Assembly: GCA_028697145.1 (NCBI GenBank)
Contig: JAQVFR010000018.1
Coordinates: forward strand, 1-60,979
DNA: 60,979 nt
Direction: 5' to 3'
Origin: Actinomycetota bacterium
GTDB lineage: Bacteria; Actinomycetota; Geothermincolia; Geothermincolales; RBG-13-55-18
Shown: positions 34,605-42,617 of the stretch, piece by piece
Layout of the letters: every line of letters starts with the position of its first letter
Position numbering within the stretch: position 1 is the stretch's first letter
Made by a program: the position numbers and the translations under genes
Notes under the pieces: generated by a model
Told to the model about the DNA's origin: nothing
Seen by the model: the letters and a program-made list of their open reading frames with translations, nothing else
The model's database searches: none

Positions 34605-37394
34605 TCACCCCTCTCGACCTTTTTTGCGCCGCTTCAGGTAGCTGCGCAGCATGAGCTTACGGATCTCGTCCGCCACCAGGCAGATGGGGATGAACGGCAC
34701 CAGGAACAGCCAGTCGGACCAGGCTATGGGCGCGGTCTCGAAGGCTTTGTTGAGGAAGGGCACGTAGACTATCAGCACCTGCAGGGACAGTTCGGTGGCG
34801 ATGCCCAGGAGATAGAGGCGGTTGCTGAGAAAGCCCACCTTGAAGATGGACTCCAGGTTGGTGCGGCAGGCGAAACCGTTCCCGATCTGGGTCATGACGA
34901 TCCCGGTGAGCGACATGGTCGTCGCCTTGACGTATATGATCGGGTCGGCTTCCTTGATCCTCCACAGCTCCTCGCCCCATTTCCAGCCGAACACGTAAAG
35001 ATAGCCCAGCATGCATACCAGGGCCTGCAGGGGCCCGAGGAAACCGTAAGCGCGCAGCAATACCCTCATGTTCAGCAACTTCTCCTGGCTGGAGCGGGGT
35101 GGGCGCGACATGATGCCCGGCTCCGGCCTCTCCGTACCCAGGGCCAGCGCCGGGAGCAGATCGGTCCCAAGGTCGATGGCCAGGATCTGGATGATGGTCA
35201 GGGGCAGCGGGATCTTGAACATGACGAAGAGGATGAAGGGCACGATCTCCGGGATATTGGACGCCAGGATGTAGGTGATGAACCTGCGGATGTTGTCGAA
35301 GATGGCACGGCCCTCCTCCACCGCGGCCACGATGGAGGCGAAGTTGTCGTCCACCAGTATCATCTCCGCCGCCTCCCTGGCCACGTCCGTGCCGGTGATG
35401 CCCATGGCCACGCCGATGTCCGCGGCCTTGAGGGCGGGGGCGTCGTTGACGCCGTCGCCGGTCATGGCCACCACCTCCCCCATGCCCTTGAGCACCTGGG
35501 CGATGCGCATCTTGTGCTCGGGGGAGACGCGCGCGAAGAGGACTTCCTCGCCTGCGAGATGAGAGGACAGCTCCTCGTCTGACATGCTCTCGAGGTCGGG
35601 ACCGGTTATGATGCGGGCCTGGCCCTCCACCAGGCCAATGCGCCTGGCGATGGATTCGGCCGTCAGCCCGTAATCCCCGGTGATCATGATCACCCTGATG
35701 CCCGCGGTGTGGCACTTCCCGATGGCCTCCTCCACCTCGGGACGCGGCGGATCCATCATGGCGGCAAGGCCGGCGAAGGTGAGGTCCATCTCGGTGGCTT
35801 CGATCTCGTAGCGCTTGAATTCCGGCGGAAGTTCGCGGAAGGCCAGGGCCAGGACGCGCAGGGCGGAGCGTGCATAAGCGTCGTTTGCGCCCCTGATACG
35901 GTCCCTGTCCTCCGGTCGCATCTCCCTGACTCCATCCGCGGTGAGGATATGCGAGCAGCGCTCCAGGACCACGTTGGGGGCGCCCTTGCAGTACGCGGTC
36001 CTGCCCTGATCTTCCTCGCATATGACCGTCATCATCTTGCGCGTGGAGTCGAAGGGGAGTTCGGCGACGCGTCTGCTCTCCTCCGCGGCCACGGCGGACC
36101 CCACCCCGCCCTTCTCTCCCAGCACCAGCAGCGCGCCCTCGGTGGGGTCGCCGATGATCTTGTACGACCCCTCCTTATCCCCTCGGGCCAGGCGCGAACT
36201 GTTGCAGAGCACGGCCGTCTTCAAGGTCGTCTTCAACTTCGTCATCTCCTGCGCGGAGAGCTTTCTCTGTCTGCCGCCGCTGCCGTTCCCGGCGTGGAGG
36301 AATTTTCCCTCCGGCGCATAGCCGACCCCGGAAACGGACACCTCCATCCAGGGCGTCCACAGGCTGCGCACCGTCATCTCGTTCTGGGTGAGTGTGCCGG
36401 TCTTGTCGGTGCAGATGACCGTGGTGGAGCCGAGGGTCTCCACGCTGGAGAGTTTCTTGACCAAGGCGTTGCGCTTTGCCATGCGCTGGGTGGCCATGGC
36501 CAGTGACAGGGTTACCGTCGGCAGCAGTCCCTCGGGCACGTTGGCCACGATGATGCCGATGGCGAAGATCATGTTATCGGCAAAAGGCAGTTTCACCACG
36601 AACTGTCCCAGGAGGAAGAAGAGCACACCCAGGCCCAGAGCGATGACCGCCACGAACCTGGTTATCCTTGCCATCTGCAGCTGGATGGGCGATTCCTCCT
36701 CCTCGACCGCCTGGGTCATCGCCGCTATCTTCCCAAACTCCGTGTTCATCCCCGTGGCGAAGGCGAGTGCCCGGCCGGAACCGATGGCCACCGCGGTGCC
36801 CGTGAACACCAGGTTCAGGCGGTCGGTCAGGGAGACGTCCTCCTCAAGGACTGGGTTGGCATTGCGCCGCACCGGCTCGGACTCCCCGGTGAGGGCGGAG
36901 TTGTTGGTGCGCAACTCGGCGCTGCTGATAAGGCGCGCGTCCGCGGATATATGGTCACCTTCCCTGAGGACCATGAGGTCGCCCGGTACCAGGTGGGCGG
37001 CCTCGACCTCCATCTCCTCTCCGTCCCGTATCACCGTGGCCATGGGCGGGAGCAACTTCTGCAGGGCCTCGGTGGCCTTCTCCGCCTTGTACTCCTGGAC
37101 AAAGGTGAAGATGGCGTTGATGAAGATGACGGCGATGATGGCGTACCCCAGGGCGGCCTGGTCGGCGATGAAGGAGAGGACGCCGCCGACCCACAGCAGT
37201 ATGGCGAAGAAGTGCGTGAAGTGGGAGACGAACTTCTTCCACAGGGGGATGCCCTTCATCTTGGTTATCTCGTTGGGGCCGTAGCGCTCCAGGCGGGCCC
37301 TGGCCTCTTCCGCGCTCAATCCCTGGGGGGATGTCTCCAGCAGCTCGTATACCTCTTCGGCGTTGAGCCTGTGTATTTCCGCGATTTCCCGCAT
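34605..37394 (-). CDS. P-type cation ATPase resembling the Na+,K+-ATPase alpha subunit
   Basis: 929 aa, type II P-ATPase with about ten membrane helices. TGES lies in the actuator domain, and Asp330 in ICTDKTGTLTQ is phosphorylated; TGDGVNDAPALK is the hinge. The ion site matches animal Na+,K+-ATPase rather than Ca2+ pumps: VANVPEGLL (Glu288), YILASNIPEI (Tyr708, Ser712, Asn713, Glu716) and IDLGTD (Asp741, Asp745), all at the same spacings as E327, Y771, S775, N776, E779, D804 and D808. The site-III aspartate (D926) is replaced by Asn in TQIGNGFAC. No beta-subunit gene is nearby. Na+ extrusion and/or K+ uptake is inferred. RCK genes follow. ATG 37394 has AGAGGT upstream. Confidence 0.92.
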   Translation of the reverse strand: MREIAEIHRLNAEEVYELLETSPQGLSAEEARARLERYGPNEITKMKGIPLWKKFVSHFTHFFAILLWVGGVLSFIADQAALGYAIIAVIFINAIFTFVQEYKAEKATEALQKLLPPMATVIRDGEEMEVEAAHLVPGDLMVLREGDHISADARLISSAELRTNNSALTGESEPVRRNANPVLEEDVSLTDRLNLVFTGTAVAIGSGRALAFATGMNTEFGKIAAMTQAVEEEESPIQLQMARITRFVAVIALGLGVLFFLLGQFVVKLPFADNMIFAIGIIVANVPEGLLPTVTLSLAMATQRMAKRNALVKKLSSVETLGSTTVICTDKTGTLTQNEMTVRSLWTPWMEVSVSGVGYAPEGKFLHAGNGSGGRQRKLSAQEMTKLKTTLKTAVLCNSSRLARGDKEGSYKIIGDPTEGALLVLGEKGGVGSAVAAEESRRVAELPFDSTRKMMTVICEEDQGRTAYCKGAPNVVLERCSHILTADGVREMRPEDRDRIRGANDAYARSALRVLALAFRELPPEFKRYEIEATEMDLTFAGLAAMMDPPRPEVEEAIGKCHTAGIRVIMITGDYGLTAESIARRIGLVEGQARIITGPDLESMSDEELSSHLAGEEVLFARVSPEHKMRIAQVLKGMGEVVAMTGDGVNDAPALKAADIGVAMGITGTDVAREAAEMILVDDNFASIVAAVEEGRAIFDNIRRFITYILASNIPEIVPFILFVMFKIPLPLTIIQILAIDLGTDLLPALALGTERPEPGIMSRPPRSSQEKLLNMRVLLRAYGFLGPLQALVCMLGYLYVFGWKWGEELWRIKEADPIIYVKATTMSLTGIVMTQIGNGFACRTNLESIFKVGFLSNRLYLLGIATELSLQVLIVYVPFLNKAFETAPIAWSDWLFLVPFIPICLVADEIRKLMLRSYLKRRKKGREG

Positions 37395-37478
37395 TACCGA
37401 CCTCTAGATCCGGGACGTTTCGTCCTCTTCCGGGGTGACTCAATCATGCCGGAGACAGATATCACGCTTTAAACATGG

Positions 37479-37507
37479 AGGTTAGCGGCGGAACCGCGAG
37501 GTGTCAA
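37479..37507 (-). promoter_or_regulatory. Probable promoter of the P-type ATPase gene
   Basis: Read on the minus strand: perfect TTGACA (plus 37502-37507), 17-bp spacer, TAACCT (37479-37484). Transcription would start near 37472, giving a leader of about 77 bases before the ATG. I found no recognisable c-di-AMP or metal riboswitch in that leader. Confidence 0.55.
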
Positions 37508-37829
37508 CAGGTGGGAAAGCCCCAGCCCATCCCTCTCTCCTCGCCGCCGGCTTCTACCCCGTCACCCGCCAGCAAGCGCGGATCCATTTCCCGGCGCAGT
37601 TGACGGCCATGTCTCTCGAGGGCCAGGATGCTGGGCGGCGCGGTTAAAGCGCTTATTAGAATCTCTTACTCCTACCCGGACCCGCTGTCAATCTGCGTTC
37701 GCCTGTCGTGCTCTTTGTGGCTAGACCCGTCGCGGGGGATGGGGGTGCGGGTGCCTGCTGGAGTGATCGCTCCGGCATCCAGGCGTCGCTAAACCCGTGG
37801 GATCCTCTTTCGGGATGAGGGGGACGCCC
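37508..37829. other. Intergenic region without a gene
   Basis: No coding frame stands out. Near 37753-37785 an imperfect stem GCCTG..GGAG/CTCC..CAGGC is present, 45 bases downstream of the stop of the minus-strand activase-like gene, but no T-run follows. The rest shows nothing I can name. Confidence 0.4.
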
Positions 37830-38942
37830 TCAGAAGGCCGGCTGCAGGGTAAGCTGCGGATCGCGCCCGCTCGCCCTGCGCCGGAAGCGCGCCAGGTCGG
37901 TAAAGGCCTCCAGGCGCGTGGCCACGCCCGCCCTTCCGGTCATCTCGTCGATGACCAGGGAGAGCACCGGTATCCCCAGGTCGCGGGATACCAGGGGCAG
38001 GATGCTCTTGGCGATGGTCTCGGGCATGCACGTGAAGGGCATGAGCTGCACCACCCCGTCGAATCCAAGGCGATTGTAGAGCACCGTGTCGCCGATACTA
38101 AAAATCCCCTCGCCCCCCACCTTGTGGGTGAGATACGGATTGGCCAGGCGTTCCGACGCGTGCTCGTGATGCCCCAGCACCGGCCTTTCTCCCGAGGGGC
38201 GCAGCCAGTCGGTGAGGTAGATGTTGCGCTCGACGAAGGCGCCCAGGTCCCCCAACTGTTCCTCGACGTTGAGGTTGAAGAAGGGCTCCAGCACCAGGTA
38301 GAACTCCCCCACGATGCCGATCTTTATCTCCTCCCGCTCGCCGCGGGGGACGGAGTGCAGCAGCGCGAAGGCCTCCTCCTCCACCCTGGCGAGGTCGGCG
38401 TAGGTGCCCGCATCCCACACCAGGTCGTAGCAGCGCTTCATAGCCGCCGTAGTGGCGCCGCGCTCGCGATCCAGATAGCGCTGGTGCAGGACCTGCCGCT
38501 CCAGGCGGTCGATGAGATATGCCTTGCTCAAGGCGAACTTGATGGCGCGGTAGAGCGAGATCCAGGACTTCCCCTGCTTGAGGCGGTTCAGCCTGCGCAG
38601 GGTCGCGGGTATCTTGGAGGGCTCGAACTCGAGGGGGACCATCTCGAACTCGTAACCGGCATCGGCCAGGATGCGCCGCTGCGTCTCGGCGTAGAAACCG
38701 AAGCGGCAGGGCCCGCGCCCGGCGACCATGATCAGCGTATCCGCCCCATTCTCGATGGCCTCGATGAAATTGCCCAGGGTGGTCTTGAGGGGGAAACAGG
38801 CGAATTCCGGCCCGTGGCGTGCTCCCAGCTCCAGGGTGCGCTGCGAATTGGGGGGCGGCAGAACGTATTCCACGCCCATCTCCTCGAAGACGCTGCCCAT
38901 GACGAACTCCAGGCTGCCCATGTGCGGCCAGCTTATCTTCAT
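37830..38942 (-). CDS. HgdB/CoA-activase-like protein (2-hydroxyacyl-CoA dehydratase superfamily)
   Basis: 370 aa from ATG 38942, which overlaps the stop of the upstream gene by 4 bases; a longer frame upstream overlaps that gene and is rejected. Family blocks: ACFPLKTTLGNFIEAIENGA, MVAGRGPCRFGFYAETQRRI, VGEFYLVLEPFFN, LMPFTCMPETIAKSIL and the closing DEMTGRAGVATRLEAFTDL. Cysteines in FACFP, GPCRFG and FTCMPE are candidates for a [4Fe-4S] cluster. It corresponds to the C-terminal part of large acyl-CoA dehydratase activase-type proteins. The ATP-binding BadF/HgdC part is not in the window. Substrate and role are unknown. Confidence 0.8.
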   Translation of the reverse strand: MKISWPHMGSLEFVMGSVFEEMGVEYVLPPPNSQRTLELGARHGPEFACFPLKTTLGNFIEAIENGADTLIMVAGRGPCRFGFYAETQRRILADAGYEFEMVPLEFEPSKIPATLRRLNRLKQGKSWISLYRAIKFALSKAYLIDRLERQVLHQRYLDRERGATTAAMKRCYDLVWDAGTYADLARVEEEAFALLHSVPRGEREEIKIGIVGEFYLVLEPFFNLNVEEQLGDLGAFVERNIYLTDWLRPSGERPVLGHHEHASERLANPYLTHKVGGEGIFSIGDTVLYNRLGFDGVVQLMPFTCMPETIAKSILPLVSRDLGIPVLSLVIDEMTGRAGVATRLEAFTDLARFRRRASGRDPQLTLQPAF

Positions 38943-39928
38943 ACCGCCACCTTCTCCAGCGCCGCTTCCACCCGGTTCTTCTTGCGCCGCAGCATGTCTA
39001 CGAAGGCCTCGATGCGCGTGAGGAACCCCCCCTCGCCGGTGTGCTCGTCCATGATCAGGGTGAGCATGGGCACGTTTCCCATGGCCTTGTTCTCCTGTTC
39101 GCACAGGACGCGGACGATAGAGTCCGGGCCGCAGGGGAAGGAGATCATGAAGATGATGCCGTCCACCAGTTTTCTCCTGGTGCAGGCCAGGATGGCCCCC
39201 GCGACCTCCTGCTCGTAGCTCCAGTAGATGTCCTTGGGCAGGCGCTTCAGTTCCTCGTCCCGCATCTTCTCCGGCACCATATCCGCGGTCACCACGTCCA
39301 CCCCCATGGAGCCCAGGCGCTCGAGCAGGGACATGGTGGTGAAGGTATCGTAAACGTTATAGTGGTGGCCGATGACCCCGATGCGCAGCTCCCTGCCCTC
39401 GCATAGCATGCGGTCCGACTCCCCCTTCAGGGCTCCCTTGTGGTCGAGGCCGAGGGTCAGGCGCTCGAGGTAGAGGCGGTGATCGCGCCAGGCGGTTATC
39501 CCGGCGCCGATAATGCGCATGGGGTTGGAGGAGAACAGGCGCCCCAGCGAATACACGGCGCGGTAATTGTGCCAGAGGCCTGATTGGAAATCGATGGTAG
39601 GTGATATCACGGGCAGGGCGTCCCCTACCGCCGCCCGCGCCATGTCCGGCAGCCCGAGCATCTTCGGGCAGGTGTGGGTCCTCTTCTTCACGCTCACCAG
39701 GCGAGGCACGAACAGGGCGTCAACCTCGTCTTTGAGCGCCAGCACGTGCCCGTAGAAGACCTTGACCGGCAGGCAGCTCTCGTTCTCCGCCTTGCTCACG
39801 CCCGAGGTGAGGATGGAGCGGGTCGTCTCCCCCGACTCCACCACCTCCGCCCCCAGGGCTCGCAGGAAGGAGTTCCACAGTCTGCCGTAACGGTAATAGA
39901 GCAGCCCGCCCGGGATGCCGACTTTCAT
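38939..39928 (-). CDS. DUF2229/CoA-activase-like protein
   Basis: 329 aa, the partner of the following gene. It begins MKVGIPGGLLYYRYGRLWNS, and NESCLPVKVFYGHVLALKDE, VDALFVPRL and THTCPKMLGLPD are the DUF2229 hallmarks. The end (MDEHTGEGGFLTRIEAFVDM) parallels that of the next protein. Cysteines in NESCLP, HTCPK and SFPCGPDS may bind a cluster. In many anaerobes these modules are fused with a BadF ATPase in one protein; here they are split into two overlapping genes behind an acyl carrier protein gene. Confidence 0.8.
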   Translation of the reverse strand: MKVGIPGGLLYYRYGRLWNSFLRALGAEVVESGETTRSILTSGVSKAENESCLPVKVFYGHVLALKDEVDALFVPRLVSVKKRTHTCPKMLGLPDMARAAVGDALPVISPTIDFQSGLWHNYRAVYSLGRLFSSNPMRIIGAGITAWRDHRLYLERLTLGLDHKGALKGESDRMLCEGRELRIGVIGHHYNVYDTFTTMSLLERLGSMGVDVVTADMVPEKMRDEELKRLPKDIYWSYEQEVAGAILACTRRKLVDGIIFMISFPCGPDSIVRVLCEQENKAMGNVPMLTLIMDEHTGEGGFLTRIEAFVDMLRRKKNRVEAALEKVAV

Positions 39929-39958
39929 ATTTATACCTTGCTTGCCGGCTCAGCCGGC

Positions 39959-40204
39959 TCAGGCGGCGGCCTTGCGCATGATCAGATCCACCGCGTCCCC
40001 CACGGTCTCGATTTCCGCCGCTTCCTCGTCCGACACTTTGAACCCGTAACGCTGTTCCATCTCCAGGAGCAGCTCCACCAGGTCCAGGGAATCGGCTTCC
40101 AGGTCGTCCTCGAAGTGCGATTCCTCCGATATCTCCTCCTCCGGCAGCTCCAGCGCCTCCGCCAGGGCCGTCCGGACTATAGCCAGCACTTCTGTCCGGT
40201 CCAT
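39959..40204 (-). CDS. Acyl carrier protein
   Basis: 81 aa, acidic and four-helical. EADSLDLVELLLEME holds the serine (DSL) that takes 4'-phosphopantetheine. It carries acyl chains as thioesters for a synthase or modifying enzyme. Its place between the sigma-factor pair and two activase-like genes, with no fatty-acid synthesis genes around, suggests a specialised rather than housekeeping ACP (inference). Gap to the downstream activase is 30 bases. Confidence 0.93.
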   Translation of the reverse strand: MDRTEVLAIVRTALAEALELPEEEISEESHFEDDLEADSLDLVELLLEMEQRYGFKVSDEEAAEIETVGDAVDLIMRKAAA

Positions 40205-40228
40205 GCTCCCTCTCTGTTTTCCCGTTCC

Positions 40229-40543
40229 TCAGACTCCTACGGGCACGATCCTTCTCCGCAACAGGTGTTTCCTTATAGCATATGCCGCCACTCCGACGAA
40301 GGGAAGCGCGGAGAATATGGCACCGCCGATGATTATCCCCCTGTGGCCACCCTCCTCCCCGCCGATGCCTTCGTACCCGAAGAGTTCCCGGGCACCCATG
40401 CTCTCGCACAGCTCCTCCAGGCGGCTGGCGAAGCCCGGCTCCGGGTCCACCGGGCGAAGGCAGCTCTTCAGCAACCTCACCGTGTCCCTGTAGCGTGGTC
40501 TTATCCCGATCTCTCCGCTTCTCCTGGATTCCCTGTCGTTCAT
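40229..40543 (-). CDS. Small single-pass membrane protein next to an ECF sigma factor
   Basis: 104 aa with no family I recognise. A basic N-terminal half contains PEPGFASRLEELCESMG. A Gly-rich stretch and one hydrophobic helix follow (IIIGGAIFSALPFVGVAAYA, about residues 69-88), then a basic end (RKHLLRRR). The orientation looks cytoplasmic N-terminus, single span. Its ATG overlaps the sigma-factor stop (ATGA), so the two are coupled. By position it is the likely anti-sigma factor or membrane partner, but it lacks a zinc-binding HxxxCxxC motif. Confidence 0.65.
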   Translation of the reverse strand: MNDRESRRSGEIGIRPRYRDTVRLLKSCLRPVDPEPGFASRLEELCESMGARELFGYEGIGGEEGGHRGIIIGGAIFSALPFVGVAAYAIRKHLLRRRIVPVGV

Positions 40544-41118
40544 CGCCTGTCCTCCTTTTCGGAAAACCCCCGGTGCAGGCTGATCAATGAGCGATGTATG
40601 AGCACCTTGACGGCCCCGGCGCTCTTGCCCATCACCTCCCCGATCTCCTTGTGCTTCATGCCCTCGGCGTAACGCAGGATGAGGGCCTGCTGGCGCTCCT
40701 CGGGCAGTGTCTCCAGGAGCGCGAGTATCTGGCGCCTCTCCTCCTCGCTTTCCAAGGCCTCCTCCGGCGTCGGCGAGGTGTCTTGCAAAGGCTCCGCGGC
40801 ATCAAGGTCCACGACACGGCGCCGCTTTGAGTTGCGGTGCCAGTTGGCGACGAGGTTGTGTGCGATGCGCAGCAGCCAGGCAGAGAACGGTATACCGCGG
40901 TCCTGGTATCGATCGAGATGTATGAGGGCGTGCAGGAAGACGCTCTCCGTTATATCCTCCGCGTCCTCCACGTTTCCGATACGGTAAAACACGTAGGTGT
41001 AGACCTTCTTCAGGTACTTCACGTACAGGGCGTCGAAGGCCTCCCGCTCCTCCTTGGCTCGGCGCACCAGGGCACCGTCCTCGTGGTGGGTCTTCTCGCC
41101 CGGGTTTCCTCCCGACAA
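40540..41118 (-). CDS. ECF-type RNA polymerase sigma factor
   Basis: 192 aa. Region 2 includes FDALYVKYLKKVYTYVFYRI, DAEDITESVFLHALIHLDRY and the WLLRIAHNLVANWHR segment. Region 4 is LPEERQQALILRYAEGMKHK followed by an HTH (EIGEVMGKSAGAVKVLIHRS). It directs transcription of a small regulon. The start is TTG at 41118 with AAGGAGA about 7 bases upstream. The gene probably heads the operon sigma, membrane protein, ACP, activases. No GAACxx-type autoregulatory promoter was recognised upstream because repeats occupy the gap. Confidence 0.9.
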   Translation of the reverse strand: MSGGNPGEKTHHEDGALVRRAKEEREAFDALYVKYLKKVYTYVFYRIGNVEDAEDITESVFLHALIHLDRYQDRGIPFSAWLLRIAHNLVANWHRNSKRRRVVDLDAAEPLQDTSPTPEEALESEEERRQILALLETLPEERQQALILRYAEGMKHKEIGEVMGKSAGAVKVLIHRSLISLHRGFSEKEDRR

Positions 41119-41238
41119 CGCGATCTCCTTTTCTCGCGATCCTCCGCTTAACCGTAATTATAAACACACCGCACCCCTCGTTGTTACCCACCCGCCCGTC
41201 TGCGCGATTACCTTCGTGGATTGCATCGCGAAAGCGAT

Positions 41239-41318
41239 GTCGCCGTCCGGAGGGCGGCGACACAGTGCCAGTGCCTTCACGTTTCCGAACGTGCAGGCCT
41301 GGCACGCGTGATCTGCGC
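41239..41318. repeat. Repeat family C, copy 2
   Basis: Hairpin GTCGCCG (41239-41245) / CGGCGAC (41255-41261). Then GTGCCAG (41265-41271) and CTGGCAC (41299-41305) enclose CACGTT/AACGTG (41278-41293) with a TCCG loop. GCGTGATCTGCGC follows. Against copy 1 (11995-12068) the outer stem is identical and the inner stem differs at both sides of the same pairs, which points to selection for structure. The repeat lies in the 481-bp gap upstream of the sigma gene. Confidence 0.7.
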
Positions 41319-41339
41319 TAGCACGTGCAATTCGCAGCA

Positions 41340-41430
41340 CCCATTACCTCGAGACTCAGCGTATCGCTCTAAGGCCGCCCCCGGCGATTGAAACCACCGC
41401 CCCTTCCAGGGCAACGCAGGGAAGAACATG
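41340..41430 (-). repeat. Repeat family E, diverged copy
   Basis: Read on the minus strand it begins GTTCTTCCCTGCGTTGCCCT, continues GGAAGGGGCGGTGGT and ends CGAGGTAATGGG. It aligns with the first and last blocks of the family E units near 53551-53790; the middle is diverged. It is directly followed by a family A element, the same neighbour order as at 53443-53637. Confidence 0.55.
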
Positions 41431-41460
41431 AACCGACCACCCCCCAAGACCTCAAGGGAT

Positions 41461-41545
41461 GGGGTCACCTCTTGCGGGAAGGAGATAAAACCCCTGGTGC
41501 GAACAGGCAGCATACCGCGGTATGCAAAGAACAAGACCTGACCCC
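41461..41545 (-). repeat. Repeat family A, copy 3
   Basis: GGGGTCA (41461-41467) to TGACCCC (41539-41545), with the perfect palindrome ATACCGCGGTAT and AACAAGACCTGACCCC end. The left part is diverged from copies 1 and 4 (TCTTGCGGGAAGGAG). It ends 55 bases before the next gene and just upstream of its CATAAT-like -10. Confidence 0.85.
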
Positions 41546-41599
41546 ATTTCCCCATAATATGTTAGCATTGCCTTAAAGCCCTTTAACCAGGAGGTAAAG

Positions 41600-41845
41600 A
41601 TGGGAAACGTTCCCGGCGCGTATTGTCCTTTCCGCGTCTCGGCCATCACGGGGGCCCTGTCTCCCTGCAACGACGAATGCTCCCTGTACATTCCCACCTC
41701 CAAAATGCCCGCTCAGAAAAGCTGCGCCCTCTCTATCCTGGGGGTTTATGCACTGCAGAGGATAATCTTCAAGCAGCAGGGCGAGGCGGAGGCCGCGAGC
41801 CAGGACGCGGAAACGGCACCTGCGCCTCCCGCCGACACCCAGTAG
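41600..41845 (+). CDS. Small cysteine-containing protein
   Basis: 81 aa; no named family recognised. It has YCPF near the N-terminus, PCNDECSLYI and SCALSILGVYAL, an arrangement of Cys pairs reminiscent of short bacterial metal- or cluster-binding proteins of unknown function. An acidic, Ala/Pro-rich tail ends it. A strong CCAGGAGGT site sits before the ATG, and the gene runs 27 bases ahead of uppS in the same direction, so I consider it real. Confidence 0.7.
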   Translation: MGNVPGAYCPFRVSAITGALSPCNDECSLYIPTSKMPAQKSCALSILGVYALQRIIFKQQGEAEAASQDAETAPAPPADTQ

Positions 41846-41872
41846 GACCACAAGAGGCGGGGAGCAGGCGAG

Positions 41873-42610
41873 ATGAGCAAGTCTAGGGCACCCAGACCGC
41901 AGGGAAACCTGCCGCATCACGTGGCCATAATCATGGACGGCAACGGCAGGTGGGCGGAGCGCCGCAACCTCCCGCGCATCGCCGGACACAAGGCGGGGGA
42001 GGAATCGATAACGGAGATCGTGCGCACCGCATCTGAATGGGAACTCGGTGCGATAACCCTTTTCGCCTTCTCCACCGAGAACTGGAACCGCCCGGAAAAC
42101 GAGGTCGAGTTCCTGATGAGCTTCAACCGCAACCTGCTCAACAAGAGGGTAAACGAGTTCCACGAGCGCAATATACGCATCCGGCATATGGGGCGCAGGG
42201 AACGGATCCCCCGCTCTACCTTGCGGGCCATCGACAACGCCGTCGAAATGACGCGCAACAATACCGGCATGTCCCTGAATATCGCCTTTAATTACGGGGG
42301 AAGGGCTGAGATAGTCGACGCCGCCCGAGGCCTGTGCGAGGATATCTCCGCCGGCAGGCTGGAGCCGGGCGACGTGGACGAGGAAAGGTTCCGCTCCTTT
42401 CTCTACGTACCCGATGTCCCCGACCCGGATCTCCTGGTGCGTACCGCCGGAGAGATGCGCATCAGCAACTTCCTCATCTGGGAGCTGGCATATACGGAGA
42501 TCTACGTCACCGAGGTCCTGTGGCCGGATTTCCATGCGAAGGATCTCGCCGACGCCATCCATGAATACCAGTCCAGGGAAAGGCGATTCGGTAGCATCCG
42601 TAAGGGGTAA
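41873..42610 (+). CDS. uppS: Undecaprenyl diphosphate synthase (isoprenyl transferase)
   Basis: 245 aa, full length. HHVAIIMDGNGRWAERRNLP includes the catalytic Asp22. FAFSTENWNRPENEV and DPDLLVRTAGEMRISNFLIW are the cis-prenyltransferase motifs that bind allylic diphosphate and IPP. It makes the C55 lipid carrier for peptidoglycan and other wall polymers, at the inner membrane face. It fits the envelope genes later in the window. A GGGGAG site precedes the ATG, and recO follows almost directly. Confidence 0.96.
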   Translation: MSKSRAPRPQGNLPHHVAIIMDGNGRWAERRNLPRIAGHKAGEESITEIVRTASEWELGAITLFAFSTENWNRPENEVEFLMSFNRNLLNKRVNEFHERNIRIRHMGRRERIPRSTLRAIDNAVEMTRNNTGMSLNIAFNYGGRAEIVDAARGLCEDISAGRLEPGDVDEERFRSFLYVPDVPDPDLLVRTAGEMRISNFLIWELAYTEIYVTEVLWPDFHAKDLADAIHEYQSRERRFGSIRKG

Positions 42611-42617
42611 TGCCTTC

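Noticed and set aside
37395-37829. c-di-AMP (ydaO-type) riboswitch ahead of the P-type ATPase and TrkA genes
   Set aside because: The location would suit it, but the conserved core motifs were not recognisable in the leader.
38943-39104. N-terminal extension of the HgdB-like gene
   Set aside because: The extra 54 codons overlap the preceding gene in another frame and are His/Arg/Gly-rich noise. ATG 38942 with a 4-bp overlap is the coherent start.
42414-42617. N-terminal extension of RecO
   Set aside because: It lies inside uppS in another frame, and the RecO opening motif begins at the TTG at 42618.
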